The notes beneath the pieces are model-generated. The model saw nothing but the letters and a program-made list of their open reading frames with translations. It ran no database searches and was not told the origin of the DNA. A stretch of DNA of 64,000 nt. Source: Ophiosphaerella korrae (taxonomy: Eukaryota > Ascomycota > Dothideomycetes > Pleosporales > Phaeosphaeriaceae). This document shows, piece after piece, positions 44,201 to 58,069 of this stretch. The first letter of the stretch is position 1. Each line of letters opens with the position of its first letter. Location: assembly GCA_028456385.1 (NCBI GenBank), contig JALNQF010000054.1:179533-243532 (forward strand), written 5' to 3'. The translations under genes and the position numbers were made by a program.

Positions 44201-46670
44201 ACTAGATATCTAGAACGCCTAATACAAGATTAGAATTAAGAAAGGTAATAAGTAGAAAATAGTACTTAGAACACAATATAAACTATACAAATACTTAGTT
44301 ATACTATTTAGCTTAATAAACGTACTAGTAGTATTTTAAGAAAGAATTAATATAGTACTAAGAGAGTACTTAGACGTATTTATATTTATATACCTAGATA
44401 ACATCTTTATATTCTTAGAAATAGAAGAAGAATATATATAGTATATATATAAAGTACTAGAAAAGCTAGTAGAAAATAAGCTATTTCTTAAAATAAGAAA
44501 ATACGAGTTCTATATAAAAAAAATAGATTTCCTTAGATTTATTATAGAACTAGGAAAAATAAAGATAAACTTAGAAAAGATTAAGTTAATTAAAAAATAG
44601 CTAACACTAAGAAACCTAAAAGAAGTATAATAATTTTATAGGCTAGCTAACTTCTATACAAAGTTAATAATAAGATAGTCTAAAGATATAGAACTAATAA
44701 CAAGACTTATAAAGAAGGATATACTATTTAAATAGATAAAGGAATATAATAAAGTATTTAATAAAATTAAAAGGAAGTTTATAGAAAACCTAGTTATTAG
44801 AATATATAACCTAGACCTACTAGTAATAGTAAAAATAGACGTATTAAACTTAGTCTACAGGATAGTACTAATACAAGAAGATCTAAGGACTAAATAAGAA
44901 TATTTAGTTAAATACTTCTCTAAAAAGATAAAAATAGTAGAACTTAATTATCTAATCTATAATAAAGAGATACTAGTAATCTATAAAGTATTTAAATAAT
45001 AGAGTATACTTATAAGGAGTAAAATACTAAACAAGAGTCTATATAGACTATAAGAATCTTATAAGATTTATACTAAATAAAGAATTATTATAATAATATA
45101 CAAGATAGTAGGAATTCCTATTAATATTTAACTTAGAAATTATATATATAAAAGGGAAAGACAATTAGTTTATAGACGCCTTTAGTAGAAGACTAGACTT
45201 ATAGGAAGAAGTAAGCGCTACTAGTATAGTTCTAATAAAGAATAAGAAAGGATATTTAATTCTAAATATACTTAAAGTAGCCGCTACACTTAAAAGAATA
45301 AGTAGCGAGCTAGACAAATAGATTTAGAAAACAACGTAAGAAGTAACTAAAGAAATAGAGAAGCTAGAAATCTAAGAAGGATTTATACAAGCTTATAGAA
45401 GAATATATATTCTAAGAAAAATTTAGAGAGAATTTATATAATAATTCTATAAGCTACTAGTATATAGATACTAGGAAATAGAGAAAACGCTAAATAGGCT
45501 CCTAAAAGATTACTATATCCTAAAAGTAAAGCAACTAGTAGAAGAAGTACTACAAGACTATATAGAATATTATAGAAATAAGTATAATAGACACGTACTA
45601 TATAGAATACTACAACTAGTTAAAGTACTAGAGTAACTCTAGAGAACAATAATAATAGATTTTATTACGAAGCTACTTAAGTTAAAAGACCTAATATTAG
45701 GAGTTAAGTATAATAGAATCCTAATAATAGTAGATAAACTTATAAAGTATATATACTTTATACTATATAAAGAAAAAAGTAAGATAGAGGTTACTATATA
45801 TTAAGTCCTAAAAACTATAATAAGCTAATATAGTATCCTAGATAAGATTATTATAGATAAAGATATATAATTTATATTAAAACTATAGAGAATAATAATA
45901 GCGCAACTAGGAATAAAGTATTTAATGTTAATAGTATATTACTTATAGATAAATAGATAATAAGAACGTATAAACTAGATAGTAGAATAGTACTTAAGAT
46001 ACTACCTTAACTATAACTAGAATAACTAGGTATAGCTACTACCTATAGCACAGTTAGTATACAATAGCGTAAAGAATATAGTAATAGGAGTATTACTCTT
46101 CTTTGCAAATTATAGACTTAAACCTAATATATACTAAATACTAAGAAATATAGAATCTTAGACTCTATAAAGAGAAAACTTTATAAATAGAATAAAAGAA
46201 ATATATAATTAATTAAGATAGGACGTAGAATTCCTATATAATTAAATAGTAAAGCACTATAACAAGAAGTATAAATAAAGACCTTAATTTAGAGAAGGAG
46301 AAAAAGTATAGTTAGTATAAAAAAATATTAAGAGTAAACAATTAAGCCTAAAACTAGATTATATTAAGAGAGGACTATCTAAGATTAAGAAGAAAATTAT
46401 ACTAGTTATATTTAAACTAAAGCTACTAAGTAAAATAAGAATATACCTAATATTCTATATAGCTTTACTAGAACTACTAGTGTACAAAGTAGATATATAT
46501 AGAGAATAAGAAGAATAGGAAGTTAAAGAAATCCTAATATAATAGTTTTATAATAGTAGGAACTACTATTTAGTAAAATAGATAAGTATAGACGAGAAAG
46601 AGTAACTATAAGAAGAAATATAAGAACTAGAAGATAACCTTAACTACTTTAAGAAACTAGAAGACTTCTA
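41260..46670 (+). pseudogene. element 5 gag-pol remnant
   Basis: Gag with degraded zinc knuckles (about 42165-42290), protease site NSRATRNF (about 43480), reverse transcriptase with YLDN (about 44388-44412), RNase H, integrase, and chromodomain (about 46500-46650). Stop codons replace Trp and Gln throughout. Confidence 0.85.
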
Positions 46671-46689
46671 AAGTTAAAACTCTCTAGAC

Positions 46690-47310
46690 TACTTTATAGT
46701 AAACTAAGAAAACTAGTATTACTAGCGCTAAATAGAGAGACGTTAGGAACGTCTAACGTAATAGGAGCTAGAATAGCCTAAACTATATCCTTAAGGTCTA
46801 TCTTAGCTTCTAAGGTACAAGACTATTTAGATAATTTAGTATTATTATTAGCCTTTATCTTATAAAGACACTTAATACAAGAATAAAGATCTACTAGCTT
46901 ATAAAGAGTTAGCTTATACTTAGCTTTAGCCTCTATAAGCTATAATAATAGTATCTCTTAAGCCTAGTTAATAGCTCGCCCTATATAATTTAGTAAGAAG
47001 AGACTATATAGAAATTAAGTACTTATACTCTATAAGAGAAATACGAGATAGTGTATACTTATACTAAATATTAGCTAGGATATACTTGTTATAGTGCTTA
47101 CTATCCTTTAAAGATATAAGATAAGTAAGCTTTAATTAAGTATAATAGGCGTAAAGAAATATTTTAACTCTATTACAAGCAACGTAAGTAACAAAAAGAA
47201 GTTTATTATAGTTAGAACGCGAAGATATAGAGAATAATAAAGAGTTAGAAATAAATAAAGAAACTAGACTAATAACTTTAGGCCTAAGGTAAAGAAATAA
47301 GAACCTACTT
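46690..47310 (-). pseudogene. element 5 antisense ORF region
   Basis: Occupies the same place as the antisense ORF in elements 1, 2, 4 and 6, and DNA similarity to element 6 is evident. I did not translate it fully; the assignment rests on position and sequence similarity. Confidence 0.4.
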
Positions 47311-47324
47311 AGAGAGAGGAATAG

Positions 47325-47765
47325 TATTATAGTAGTAACAAGAGAAAACTAATTTAAACTAATTAGCCTTACTATAGATAACAATAATATATATAATCTA
47401 TAGGATAATAAACTAAACTAAGAGACTAACTACAATAGAGATACGTAATAAATTTATAATTTATAATCTTAGTAAATATAAAGTACAAATCTAAGTACGT
47501 AATAAATTTGTAATTTATAATCTTAGTAAATATAAAGTATAAAGCTAGCTAAGAAGCCTAGATATATAGTTAGTAGTAATACGTATTATTAGGATAGTAT
47601 TAGTAATTTAATTATTAACTACGAGCGACAATACTAAGATAGTTATAAGATATCTTCTATTATTTATAGCTTATTGTAGATTACTATACAAGCTTTTATT
47701 ATTACCTCTTAATCTACTAATAACTCTTAGGTATTAGGAAGTTAACCCTAGTAATACCTATTACA
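47325..47765 (+). repeat. element 5 3' LTR
   Basis: 441 bp. Starts TATTATAGTAGTAACAAGAG and ends ACCTATTACA, then ATCTA. It abuts a purine tract on its left. Confidence 0.92.
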
Positions 47766-47770
47766 ATCTA

Positions 47771-50700
47771 TTAGTAGTATTATAGATTTTCTTAGTTTAC
47801 TATAAGGTAGCTTATAGGGTTTTAATTTTAGAACTCCTCTAATTTCTTAAAGTAATTAATATTATCTTCTAGTTCCTATATATCTTTCTATAGTTAGTTT
47901 CTTTTATCTATACCTATTTATTTTACTAGGTAGTAATTCTTTTTATTATAGAATTAGTATTATAGGATTTTTTTAACTTATTAGTCTTTTTATTCTCTAT
48001 ACGTATCTACTTTATTTACTAGTAGTTCTACTTTTTATAGTACTTTTTCTAGTAGTACTAGATAAAATATTAGGTATATCTTTATCTTATCTAGTAGTCT
48101 TAATTTAAATATAACTAGTATAACTTTCTTCTCTACTTTATATAGTCTTATTTTTACGTAATCTAGCTTAGAGTAAAGCTATTTACTTTTTATATTTCTT
48201 TATACTAACTATATATTTTCTTCTTCTTTAAATTAGGGCCTTTTTTTATATTTTCTATTATAGTATTTTACTATTTAATCCTATAGGAATTCTACGTCCT
48301 ACTATAGTTAGTTATATATCTCTTTTAATCTATTAGTAAAATTTTCTCTTCTTAGAGACTAAAATACTTTATATCTTAGTATCTAATATACGTTAGGATT
48401 AAATCTATAATTTATAAAAAAGAGTAATATTCTTATTACTATATTCTTTATACTATTATATAGTAACTATACTATAAGTAATAGTTATATAAAATTGTTC
48501 TTGTTATAATTAAAGTAGTATCTTAAGAACTATTCTACTATTTAATTTCTTTTTTCTAATTATCTATCAATCTATAGATAATATACTATTAATATTTAAT
48601 ATTATATTCTCTATAGTTTTAATATAAATCTTATATCTCTATCTATAATAATTTTATCTAGAATACTATACTAGCTAATTATAGTCTCTAGGACCTAGTA
48701 TATAGTAACTTCTATCCTACTTTTCTCTTTATATAGTCTAATATATAAGTACTTTATAAGCTTATTTAATAGTATTAGGATTTTATTATACTTAACTCTT
48801 AATATTAGATCTTTTAATTTTTAGAAGCTTTGTAATAAAGTCTATTATAATAATTCTCTAAAGTTATTCTAGTACTTTAACTAGTTATAATATTCTATAT
48901 AGTACGTATCTACTATATTTATTTTTATAATATTCTATATAGTCTTATAGTACTTCTATTACTAGTTATCTTACTTTTAAGATATAGTAATCCTATAGTA
49001 GTCTATCTAGTATTTTATTAATACTTTAGTATCTATATACTAGTAGTTTATAAATCTATTATATAAACTCTTTCTATATTTTAATTTAGATATATATTCT
49101 TTTATATAATTTTATAAGTCCTTTTTAGGTTTTAAGTTTCTATATTTCTTTAGAAGCTTCTTTTATTTCTTTTTAAATCTATTTATCTAGCTTACTACTT
49201 TTTCTCTTAAGTATTATAGCTATTCTAGGTATATTTAAGATTAAATATCTTTTTTTATTCTTAACTAGAACTATACTAGTAGTATTTACTTCTTCTTATA
49301 AGTTTAGTCTTTAACTTAAAGTAACTATAAACTAGTTATCTTTACTCTTAGTATATATAATCTTAAAGTTAAATATTAATAAGTATTTTTACTACCTTAT
49401 ATAGTATTATAATAATTTCTTATTTATTATAAATCTTTTAAGATTCTTATAGTTAGTATAAACCTTTATTTAGTACTTTACTCTTTATATATATACTCTC
49501 TATTACTTAAATACTTTATAGATTACTAGTATATCTTTACTATAGATTTAGTAATTAAGCTCTACTAGCTTTATTTTCTTAGAGAAGTATTTAACTAGGT
49601 ATTCTTATTTAGTAGCTAGGTCTTCTTATATTAGTACTATTCTATAGACTAAGTTTAATACGTCTATTTTTACTATTACTAGTAGGTCTAGGTTATATTT
49701 TCTAATAACTTAGTTTTCTATAAATTTTTATTTAATCTATTTTAATACTATATTGTATTCCTTAGTCTATTTAAATTATATATCTTTTTTTATAAGTTTT
49801 ATTAATAGTTCTATTATTTTAGACTATATTACTATTAACTTCTTATAAAGGTTTACTAGTCTATAAAACTATTATACTTCTTATAAGTTTTTTAGTATTA
49901 GCTATTCCTAGATTATTTTAATTTTATTTTAGTTAATCTTTATTTTTCTTAGTTAAATAATAAATCTAAGGAAATTATTTTCTTTTATATAAAACTCGTA
50001 TTTCTTTATTTTTAAGAATTATTTATTTTCTACTAGTTTCTCTAGCACCCTATATATATATTATACGTATTCTTCTTCTATTTCTAAGAATATAAAGATA
50101 TTATCTAAGTATATAAATATAAAAATATCTAGTTATACTTTTAAAACTATATTAATTCTTTTTTAGAATACTACTAGTATATTTATTAATCTAAAAGGTA
50201 TAACTATATATTTAAATATTTTATACTACGTTCTAAATACTATTTTCTATTTATTACTTTTTTTAATTCTAATCTAATAGTAGGTATTTTAGATATCTAG
50301 TTTTATAAAGATTTAAGCCTTCTATAGCTTATCTTATATCTTATCTATATATAGTAAAGAGTATTAGTTTTTACTTATAATTATATTTATCTTTCTAAGG
50401 TTTATATAAGGTTTCCTATTATCTATCTCTTTTTTATCTATAAATATTAGTTTATATACTACTAAAAATTTAGATTCTTATTTCTATTTTTTTTTTACTA
50501 TATTTTTAATAAATACTTTCTCTATCTTAGAGTTTTCTTTAGTTTTTTAGTAGACTAGGCTCTATCTTACGTCTTTTCTTTTTTCTAGGTCTATTACTAA
50601 GTCCTATAGCTAATATTCTAGAAAGTAGTCTTTAAGTTTAGTACGTTACTTCTCTTATATCTTATATTTTTCTTTAAATTCTCTTTTATATATACTTATA

Positions 50701-53220
50701 TTAGCTTTTAATATTTTTTTTTAGAGTAGATAATTTTCTCTATTCTCTAATTAATCTTAAGGTTAGTTATTTATAACTATAGTAATTCTAATATTATTTC
50801 TTATTTATTATTAATTATTGTTATATCTATAACTATATTTCTAATTTCTAGTCTTTCTATCTTTTGTGTAGAGGGTACTATTTTAAATCTAATAGGTTTC
50901 TAGAATAGCTTTATTTTAATAGTACTTAGTTATTAAGAGTACTTTTTTAATATATACTTTATTCCTTATATTTTTATAAACTTCTTTAATATAAAGTTTC
51001 TTATAGCTCTACTATTAATTATTAATTATACTCTTCTTTTTTAATATATACTTATTTTTATAATATATAAGCTTCTTATACTTTCTACTTATTTTTACTA
51101 AAGTAGTTTAGTAAATCGTCTATCCTTATAGGGCTATTACTCTATCTTCTATTTATAGTTCTTATATTTTAAATATTTATTATATATATATTTATACTAT
51201 AGTCTTCTTTAAAAGTCTTCTTTAGAGAGCTTAGGTTCTAGTCTAGTTAATATATATTCTTTATTATATATTTTAATTATTTTCTAAGCCTTAGATATCT
51301 TTTTTTAAGATTACTTTTATATAATTATATTTTTTTCTTTATACTAGCTATATATAATTTTATACTTTTAGTTCTCTATATAAGTAGTAGTTTGTATTTA
51401 TATATAATACTTAGGATATTTTAAAATATACTAGATACTTAAGATTTATTCTTTTATTGTCCTCTAAGTAGTGTTTATCTATACTAGGTCTTACTATTAC
51501 TAAGATATAGTATACTACTAGTATATATAGTATATAGGCGTTATTAATCTATTACGTTTTTCTTATAAAGTATTACTATTCTTGTTATATAAGTATTTTT
51601 TTTACTATAACTATATTTTATACTATCTACTTTTAGAATATTATAAACTTTATTACTTTAGGTTTATATTCTTTTTAGTCTTTATACGCTTCCTCTATAC
51701 TTATTACTAGTAAGTATTTCTAAATAAACTACTATTACTTATTTTATTCTACTATATCTATTATTATATAGCTATTATAACTATATATATTTAACTAGGT
51801 ATACTCTATACTTTTTATAGTCCTTTAAAAGTAATTATAGTAGTTTCTTTATCTTTTACTAGTCTTTTAGCGTAAATTAATAGGGTCTAGGGTTCTTCTC
51901 TTTCTAAGTCTTCTATTAGTAGGTCTATTATATACATTGATTCTTTAAGCTATACTTAAGTTCTTTTTTTTATTACTAATATACTATTCTTTTATTAGAT
52001 CTATCTTACTCTCTACTTTCTAGAAAGATATATATAGTAGTTATTATTATAATAAAAGGTCTAATTAAGTATTATATATTATATTTCTCTACTCTTAGCT
52101 ACTTCCTCTTAAAGTTTAGCCTATACTTCTAGTACTTCCTTCTTATTCTTAGTTATTTTTAACTATATTTCTTTCTTTAGGTCCTTACTTCTATAGTCTT
52201 TTATAAAATATATTAGTTTTTTATATTTATAATATACTATATCTTTTTTTTTTAATTAATAGTCTTTTATATATTAGCTTTTTTTACTATAGTTAAAGTA
52301 CGCAAAGTCTTTATTCTTTTTTTTCTTCTTATCCTTTATAGTATTAAAGTTTATAAGGTCTCTTGTATCTTAATTTCTAGTTTATCCTCTATATTTATTT
52401 GTTCTATATTCTTAGAGGTTATTATTAACTTATATTACCTATTATTTTATAGTTTCTAATATCCTTAGCTTTTCTAAATAGATTATTTTATACTAAATTC
52501 TTAACTTTAGTCTTTATTTAAATTATAATATTAAGAATAGCTTTTTCTATTTATTATTTTATAATAGTTTTTTAAACTATAATATATATTTAAGAATATA
52601 CTTATATTATATAAGCTTTTTAAGCTTTTCTTTAGCTTATTAAGTAAGATCTATACATCTAAATACTACTTTTATTTATTTAGTAAAGTATTTATAACTT
52701 CTAAAGAAAGCTCTTGTTTTATCTTTCTATATTCTTAGAGTATATATTATATAGTTTATTTAGTAAAGTTTAAACTATTTTATTATATCTTCTTTAAAGT
52801 CTATTCTAATATATATTACCTTTTTATCTTTTCTATTAAAGTATAGTACTTATATATCTATCTAAAGTTATACTAATACTATAAAAGGTTTTAGTTTTTC
52901 CCTTATTCGATTAAACTTCTTAAGTATAGGTATCTTAGGTAGTTTCTTTATTATACTTATTTCTAGTCTCTACGTAATTTATTCTATTTAATTCTATCCT
53001 ACTATAATAGCCTTAATCTAAGCTTTGTTTTACTTAACGTGTTCTTATAGTTCTTAGTTCTACGTTTCTAGAGTATTAATTATTAGTTATATATCCTCTT
53101 TCTTAGTAATTAGGTTATTTAGGTATATTTTAACTACTACCTAGTTAGTTCTATCTAACTTATAACTAATTAGAAGTACTTTACTTCCCTTTTTAGTTAA
53201 AATTTCTACTATCGTGTTAG
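47771..53220 (-). pseudogene. element 4 gag-pol remnant
   Basis: Read on the minus strand from about 53220 leftwards: Gag, degraded zinc knuckles (about 52150-52310), protease region near 51000, reverse transcriptase with YLDN (about 50090-50125), RNase H, integrase (about 48400-49000), and chromodomain at about 47880-48040. Element 5 separates it from the antisense-ORF region. Confidence 0.83.
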
Positions 53221-53274
53221 CTTAGACTATATACTACTTACGCTTCGCTTCTTCTAATAACTAGATTAGTAAGG

Positions 53275-53680
53275 TATAACGTAGTTTCTTATTATTAACT
53301 ACAAGTAACTACTTTAAAGATATTAGTAGATTAGAAGTTAATAATAAACGCTTATATAGTAATTAGTAATTACTATAAATAATAGTTAATTTATAAGTAT
53401 AATATTAAGTATTAGCGTTCTAGGTTAGAGATTAGATTACTAATACTATCCTAATAATACGTATTATTATTACTATATACTTAGTACCTTCTTAGTACTT
53501 TGTAACTTTATATTTACTTAGATCGCGAATTTATAAATTTATTACGTATCTTTATTATAGTTAGTCTTCTAATTAAGTTTACTATCTTATAACTTATTAC
53601 CCTACTTATCTTATACTTTATTAGTAACTAAACTAGGACTAATTAGTTCTATCTCGATTTCTTTTATTACTATTATAATA
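53275..53680 (-). repeat. element 4 5' LTR
   Basis: 406 bp, equal in length to the left copy. The right edge ATTATAATA is the RIP-altered TG end, followed by TATAT. Confidence 0.88.
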
Positions 53681-53685
53681 TATAT

Positions 53686-56600
53686 ACTAAGGAAGAAATG
53701 TATAAGTAATAATTAATAGTAGAGCTATAAAGAATATTATATTAAAGAAGTTTATAGAAATATAAGGAATAAAGTATATAATAAAGAAGTACCTTTAATA
53801 ACTAAGTACTATTAAAAGAAAGCTATTTTAGAAACCTCTTAGGTTTAAAATAGTACCCTCTATACTAAAGATAAAAAGATTAGAAATTAGAAATATAGTT
53901 ATAGATATAATAATAATTAAAAATAAATAAGAAATAATATTAAGAATACTATAGTTATAAATAACTAACCTAAAAATTAATTAAAGAATAAGAAAAGTTA
54001 GCTACCCTAAGAAAAAAATATTAAAAGCTAATATAAGTATATATAAAGGAGAATTTGTAGAATAATATAAGAAATAAGAAAAGTAACTTACTAAACCTAA
54101 AGACTATATTCTAGAATATTAGCTATAGGACTTAGTAATAGGCCTAGAAAAAGAAAAGGATATAGGATAGAGCTTAGTCTACTAAAAAACTTAAGAAAAA
54201 TCTATAATAGAGTAAGTATTTATATAAAATATAATAAAGAAAAGATAAATATAAGAATTTTAATCTTTAGTAGTATATAGACTAATATTTATATATAAAA
54301 AAATAATAAATAATAAGAGACTTTATATAGACTTTAAAATAATAAACGTAATTATAAGTAAGAACTAATACTCTTTACTATATATAAATAAAATATAAGA
54401 TAGACTATAGAAAGCTAAAATTATTATAAAACTAGATATCTAAAATACCTACTATTAGATTATAATTAAAAAAGGTAATAAATAAAAAATAGTATTTAGA
54501 ATATAGTATAGACTATTTAAATATATAGTTATACTCTTTAAGTTAATAAATATACTAGTAGTATTTTAAAAAAGAATTAATATAGTTTTATAAAAATACT
54601 TTAACGTTTTTATATTTATATACTTAGATAATATCTTTATTTATTTAGAAATAGAAGAAGAATACGTATAGTATAAATACAAAGTAATAAAAAAACTAGT
54701 AGCAAATATATTAATTCTTAAAATAAGGAAATATAAGTTCTATATTAAAGAAACTAATTTCTTTAGATGTATTATTAAACTAGGAAAAATAAAGATTAAC
54801 TTAAATAAGATTAAATTAAACTAGGAATAGCTTATACTAAAAAACCTATAAGAGGTATAATAGTTTTATAAACTAGTAAACTTTTATAAAAAGTTAATAG
54901 TAAAATAGTCTTAAATAAAAGAACTATTATTAAAACTAATTATAAAAGATACGCTATTTAAAGAGACCTATAAATATAATATAGTATTAAACTATATAAA
55001 ATAAAAGTTTATAGAGAACCTAGTTATTAGAATATATAACCTAGACTTACTAGTAATAGTAAAAATAGATATATTAAACTTAGTCTATAGAATAGAACTA
55101 AAATAAGAAAACTAGGCTACTAAGTAAAAATACTTAGTTAAATATTTCTCTAAGAAAATAAAGCTAGTATAGCTTAACTACTAAATAAATAATAAAGAAA
55201 TACTAGTAATATATAAAGTATTTAAATAATAGAGAGTATACTTATAAAAAGTAAAGTACAAAATAAAAGTCTATACTAACTACAAGAATATTATAAGATT
55301 TATAATAAATAAGGACTTATTATAGTATTATATAAGATATTAGGAATATTTATTAATATTTAATCTTTAGATTATATATACTAAGAGTAAAGATAACTAG
55401 TTTATAGATACTTTAAGTAGAAGACTAGACTTATAAGAAGAAGTAAATACTACTAGTATAGTTCTAGTTAAGAATAAAGAAGGATATTTAATTCTAACTA
55501 TACTTATAATAGCTATAACACTTAAAAGAAAGAATAGTGAGCTAGATAAATAGATTTAGAAAGAAATAGAAAAAGCTTCTAAAGAAATAAAAATACTTAA
55601 AACTTAAAAAGAACTTATAAAAGTATATAAAATAATATATAGAAAAAGTTTATAAAATAGTTTTATAAACTACTAGTATATAGATACTAAGGTATTAATA
55701 AAATATTAGATAGACTAGTATAAGATTCTTATATTCTAAAAGTAAAATAACTAGTAATAAAAGTACTATAAGACTATAAAGAATATTATAGAAATAAATA
55801 TAGTAAATATATACTATATAGAATATTATAACTAGTTAAAGTACTAGAATAACTTTAGTAAGTTATTATAATAAACTTTAATACAAAGCTTCTAAAATTA
55901 AAAGATCTAATATTAGAAGTTAAGTATAATAAAATCCTAATAATAATAAAAAAGCTTATAAAGTACTAATACTTTAGACTATATAAAGAAAAAAGTAGGA
56001 TAGAAGTTAATATATATTAAGTTCTAGTAACTATAATTAGCTAGTATAGTATTATAGATAAGATTATTATAAATTAAGATATATAATTTATATTAAAACT
56101 ATAGAAGATAATAAAAGTATAATTAAGAATATAATATTAAATCTTAATAGCGTATTATCTATAGATAGTTAGATAATTAGAACGTATAAATTAAATAGTA
56201 GAATAGTACTTAAGATACTACTTTAACTATAACTAGAACAATTAGGTATAACTACTACTTATAGTATAGTTAGTATATAATAGCGTAAAGAATATAGTAA
56301 TAGAAATATTACTTTTTTTTATAAATTATAGATTTAACCCTAATATATATTAGATACTAAGATTTAAAGTATCTTAGTCTGTAAGAAGAGAAAATTTTAC
56401 TAATAGATTAAAAGAAATATATAATTAACTAAGATAAGATATTAAATTTCTATAAAACTAAATAGTAAAATACTATAATAGAAAATATAAAGAGAGACCT
56501 TAATTTAAAGAGGAATATAAAGTATAGTTAATCTAAAGAAATATTAAAAGTAAATAATCTAGCCTAAAACTAGATTTTATAAAAATAAGACTATATAAAA

Positions 56601-56935
56601 TAGAAAAGAAAGTTACGCTAGTTATATTTAAATTAAGACTACTAGATAAGATAAGAATAAACTTAATATTTTATATAGTACTACTAGAAAAAGTACTATA
56701 AAAAGTAAAACTACTAGTATATAAAGTAGATATATATAGAGAATAAGAAGACTAAGAAGTAAAAAAAATCTTATAGTACTAATTCTATAATAGAAAGAAC
56801 TACTTCTTAGTAAAATAAATAAGTATAAATAAAAAAGGGTAACTATAAGAAGATATATAAGAACTAGAAGATAACCTTAAATACTTTAAGAAATTAGAGG
56901 AGTTCTAAAATTAAAATTCTCTAGACTACCTAGTA
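53686..56935 (+). pseudogene. element 3 pol remnant, continuation after element 4
   Basis: Resumes at the protease site (NSRAIKNI, about 53715), then reverse transcriptase with YLDN (about 54625), RNase H, integrase, and chromodomain (about 56735-56900). Among the most stop-ridden copies in the window. Confidence 0.8.
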
Positions 56936-56982
56936 GTAAATAGAGAAGGCATACGCTATTAGTAATAGGTAGAAAGGCGTTA

Positions 56983-57423
56983 TATAATAGGTACACTAGG
57001 GTTAACTTCCTAGTAACCTTTAGGTTGTTAGTAGATTAAGAGTTAATAATAAAGGCTTATATAGTAATTAGTAACAACTATAAATAATAGTTAATTTGTG
57101 TATATAATATTAAGTATTAGCGTTCTAGGTTCGAGATTAGATTACTAATACTATCTTAATAATACGTATTACTACTAACTATATACTTATATTTCTTAGC
57201 TAGCTTTATACTTTGCGTTTACTAAGATCGCGAATTATAAATCTATTACGTGCTTAGCTTTATACTTTGTATTTACTAAGATCGCGAATCCCGAATTTAT
57301 TACGTATCTCTATTATAGTTAGTTTCTTAATTAAGTTTATTACTCTATAGATTATATATACTATTATTATCTAGGGTAGAGCTAATTAGCTTAAGTTAGT
57401 TTTCCCTTATTACAACTATAATG
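56983..57423 (-). repeat. element 6 3' LTR
   Basis: 441 bp, the same length as element 5's LTRs. The left edge TATAATAGGT mirrors the ACCTATTA end of that family. The right terminal bases (ATAATG) are altered from the expected ATAACA. Confidence 0.8.
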
Positions 57424-58060
57424 CTATTCCTTTCTTTAAGTAGGTTTACGTTTTCCTATCCTAGGCCTAAAGTTATTAGTCTAGTTTCTTTATTTATTTC
57501 TAATTCCTTATTATTCTCTATATATTCTTGTTCTAATTATAATAAACTTCTTCTTATTACTTATATTACTTGTAATACGGTTAAAATATTTCCTTACGCC
57601 TATTATACTAGATTAAAGCTTACTTATCTTATATCTTTAAAGGATAGTAAGTATTATAATAAGTGTATTCTTACTAATATTTAATATAAGTATACTTCCT
57701 CTAGTATATCTCTTATAGAATATAAGTATTTAATTTTTATATAGTCTCTTCTTACTAAATTATATAAGGTAAGCTATTAACTAGGCTTAAGAGATACTAT
57801 TATTATAGCTTATAGAGGCTAAGGCTAAATATAAGCTAACTCTTTATAAGCTAGTAAATCTTTATTCTTGTATTAAGTGTCTTTGTAAAATAAAGGCTTA
57901 TAATAACGCTAAATTATCTAAATAGTCTTGTACCTTAGAAGCTAAGATAGACTTTAAAGATACTATAGAGGCTACTCTAGCTCCTATTATATTAGACGTT
58001 CCTAGCGTCTCTCTATTTACTATTAGTAGTGCTAGTTTTCTTAGTTTACTACTAGGCGTT
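57421..58060 (+). pseudogene. element 6 antisense ORF, best-preserved copy
   Basis: Plus strand, antisense to this minus-strand element. An 87-codon open stretch (57421-57684) starts at an ATG whose three bases are the last of the LTR; it contains KVISLVSLFISNSLLFSIYS and NTVKIFPYAYYTRLKL. Further on, in a frame shifted by one, come EAKAKYKLTLYKLVNLYS, CLCKIKAYNNAKLSKW and TIEATLAPIILD. The first block is Ser/Leu-rich and may have been Ser/Pro-rich before C-to-T decay. The second looks like a basic coiled coil. The frame change could be an indel or a small intron. No known function. Confidence 0.55.
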
Positions 58061-58069
58061 CTAGAGGAT

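Larger units (their letters stand above)
40754..47765 (+). mobile_element. element 5: full-length chromodomain Ty3/Gypsy inside element 4
   Basis: 7,012 bp with two 441-bp LTRs and the perfect duplication ATCTA (40749-40753 and 47766-47770). Domain order as in element 1. It is the most recent complete insertion in this stack, yet already RIP-mutated. Confidence 0.93.
39497..53680 (-). mobile_element. element 4: chromodomain Ty3/Gypsy, reverse orientation, with nested insertions
   Basis: Flanked by TATAT on both sides (39492-39496 and 53681-53685). LTRs are 406 bp at both ends. Inside lie a solo LTR (40293-40546) and element 5 (40754-47765), both with their own duplications. Without these the element is about 6.9 kb. 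It is inserted in the protease region of element 3. Confidence 0.9.
36412..56982 (+). mobile_element. element 3: chromodomain Ty3/Gypsy split by elements 4 and 6
   Basis: 5' LTR 36412-37239, internal part 37240-39496, interrupted by element 4 (39497-53680), resumes 53686-56977, then interrupted again by element 6. The interruption in the protease region and the resumption are continuous after removing one TATAT copy. The 3' end lies beyond the window. Confidence 0.8.
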
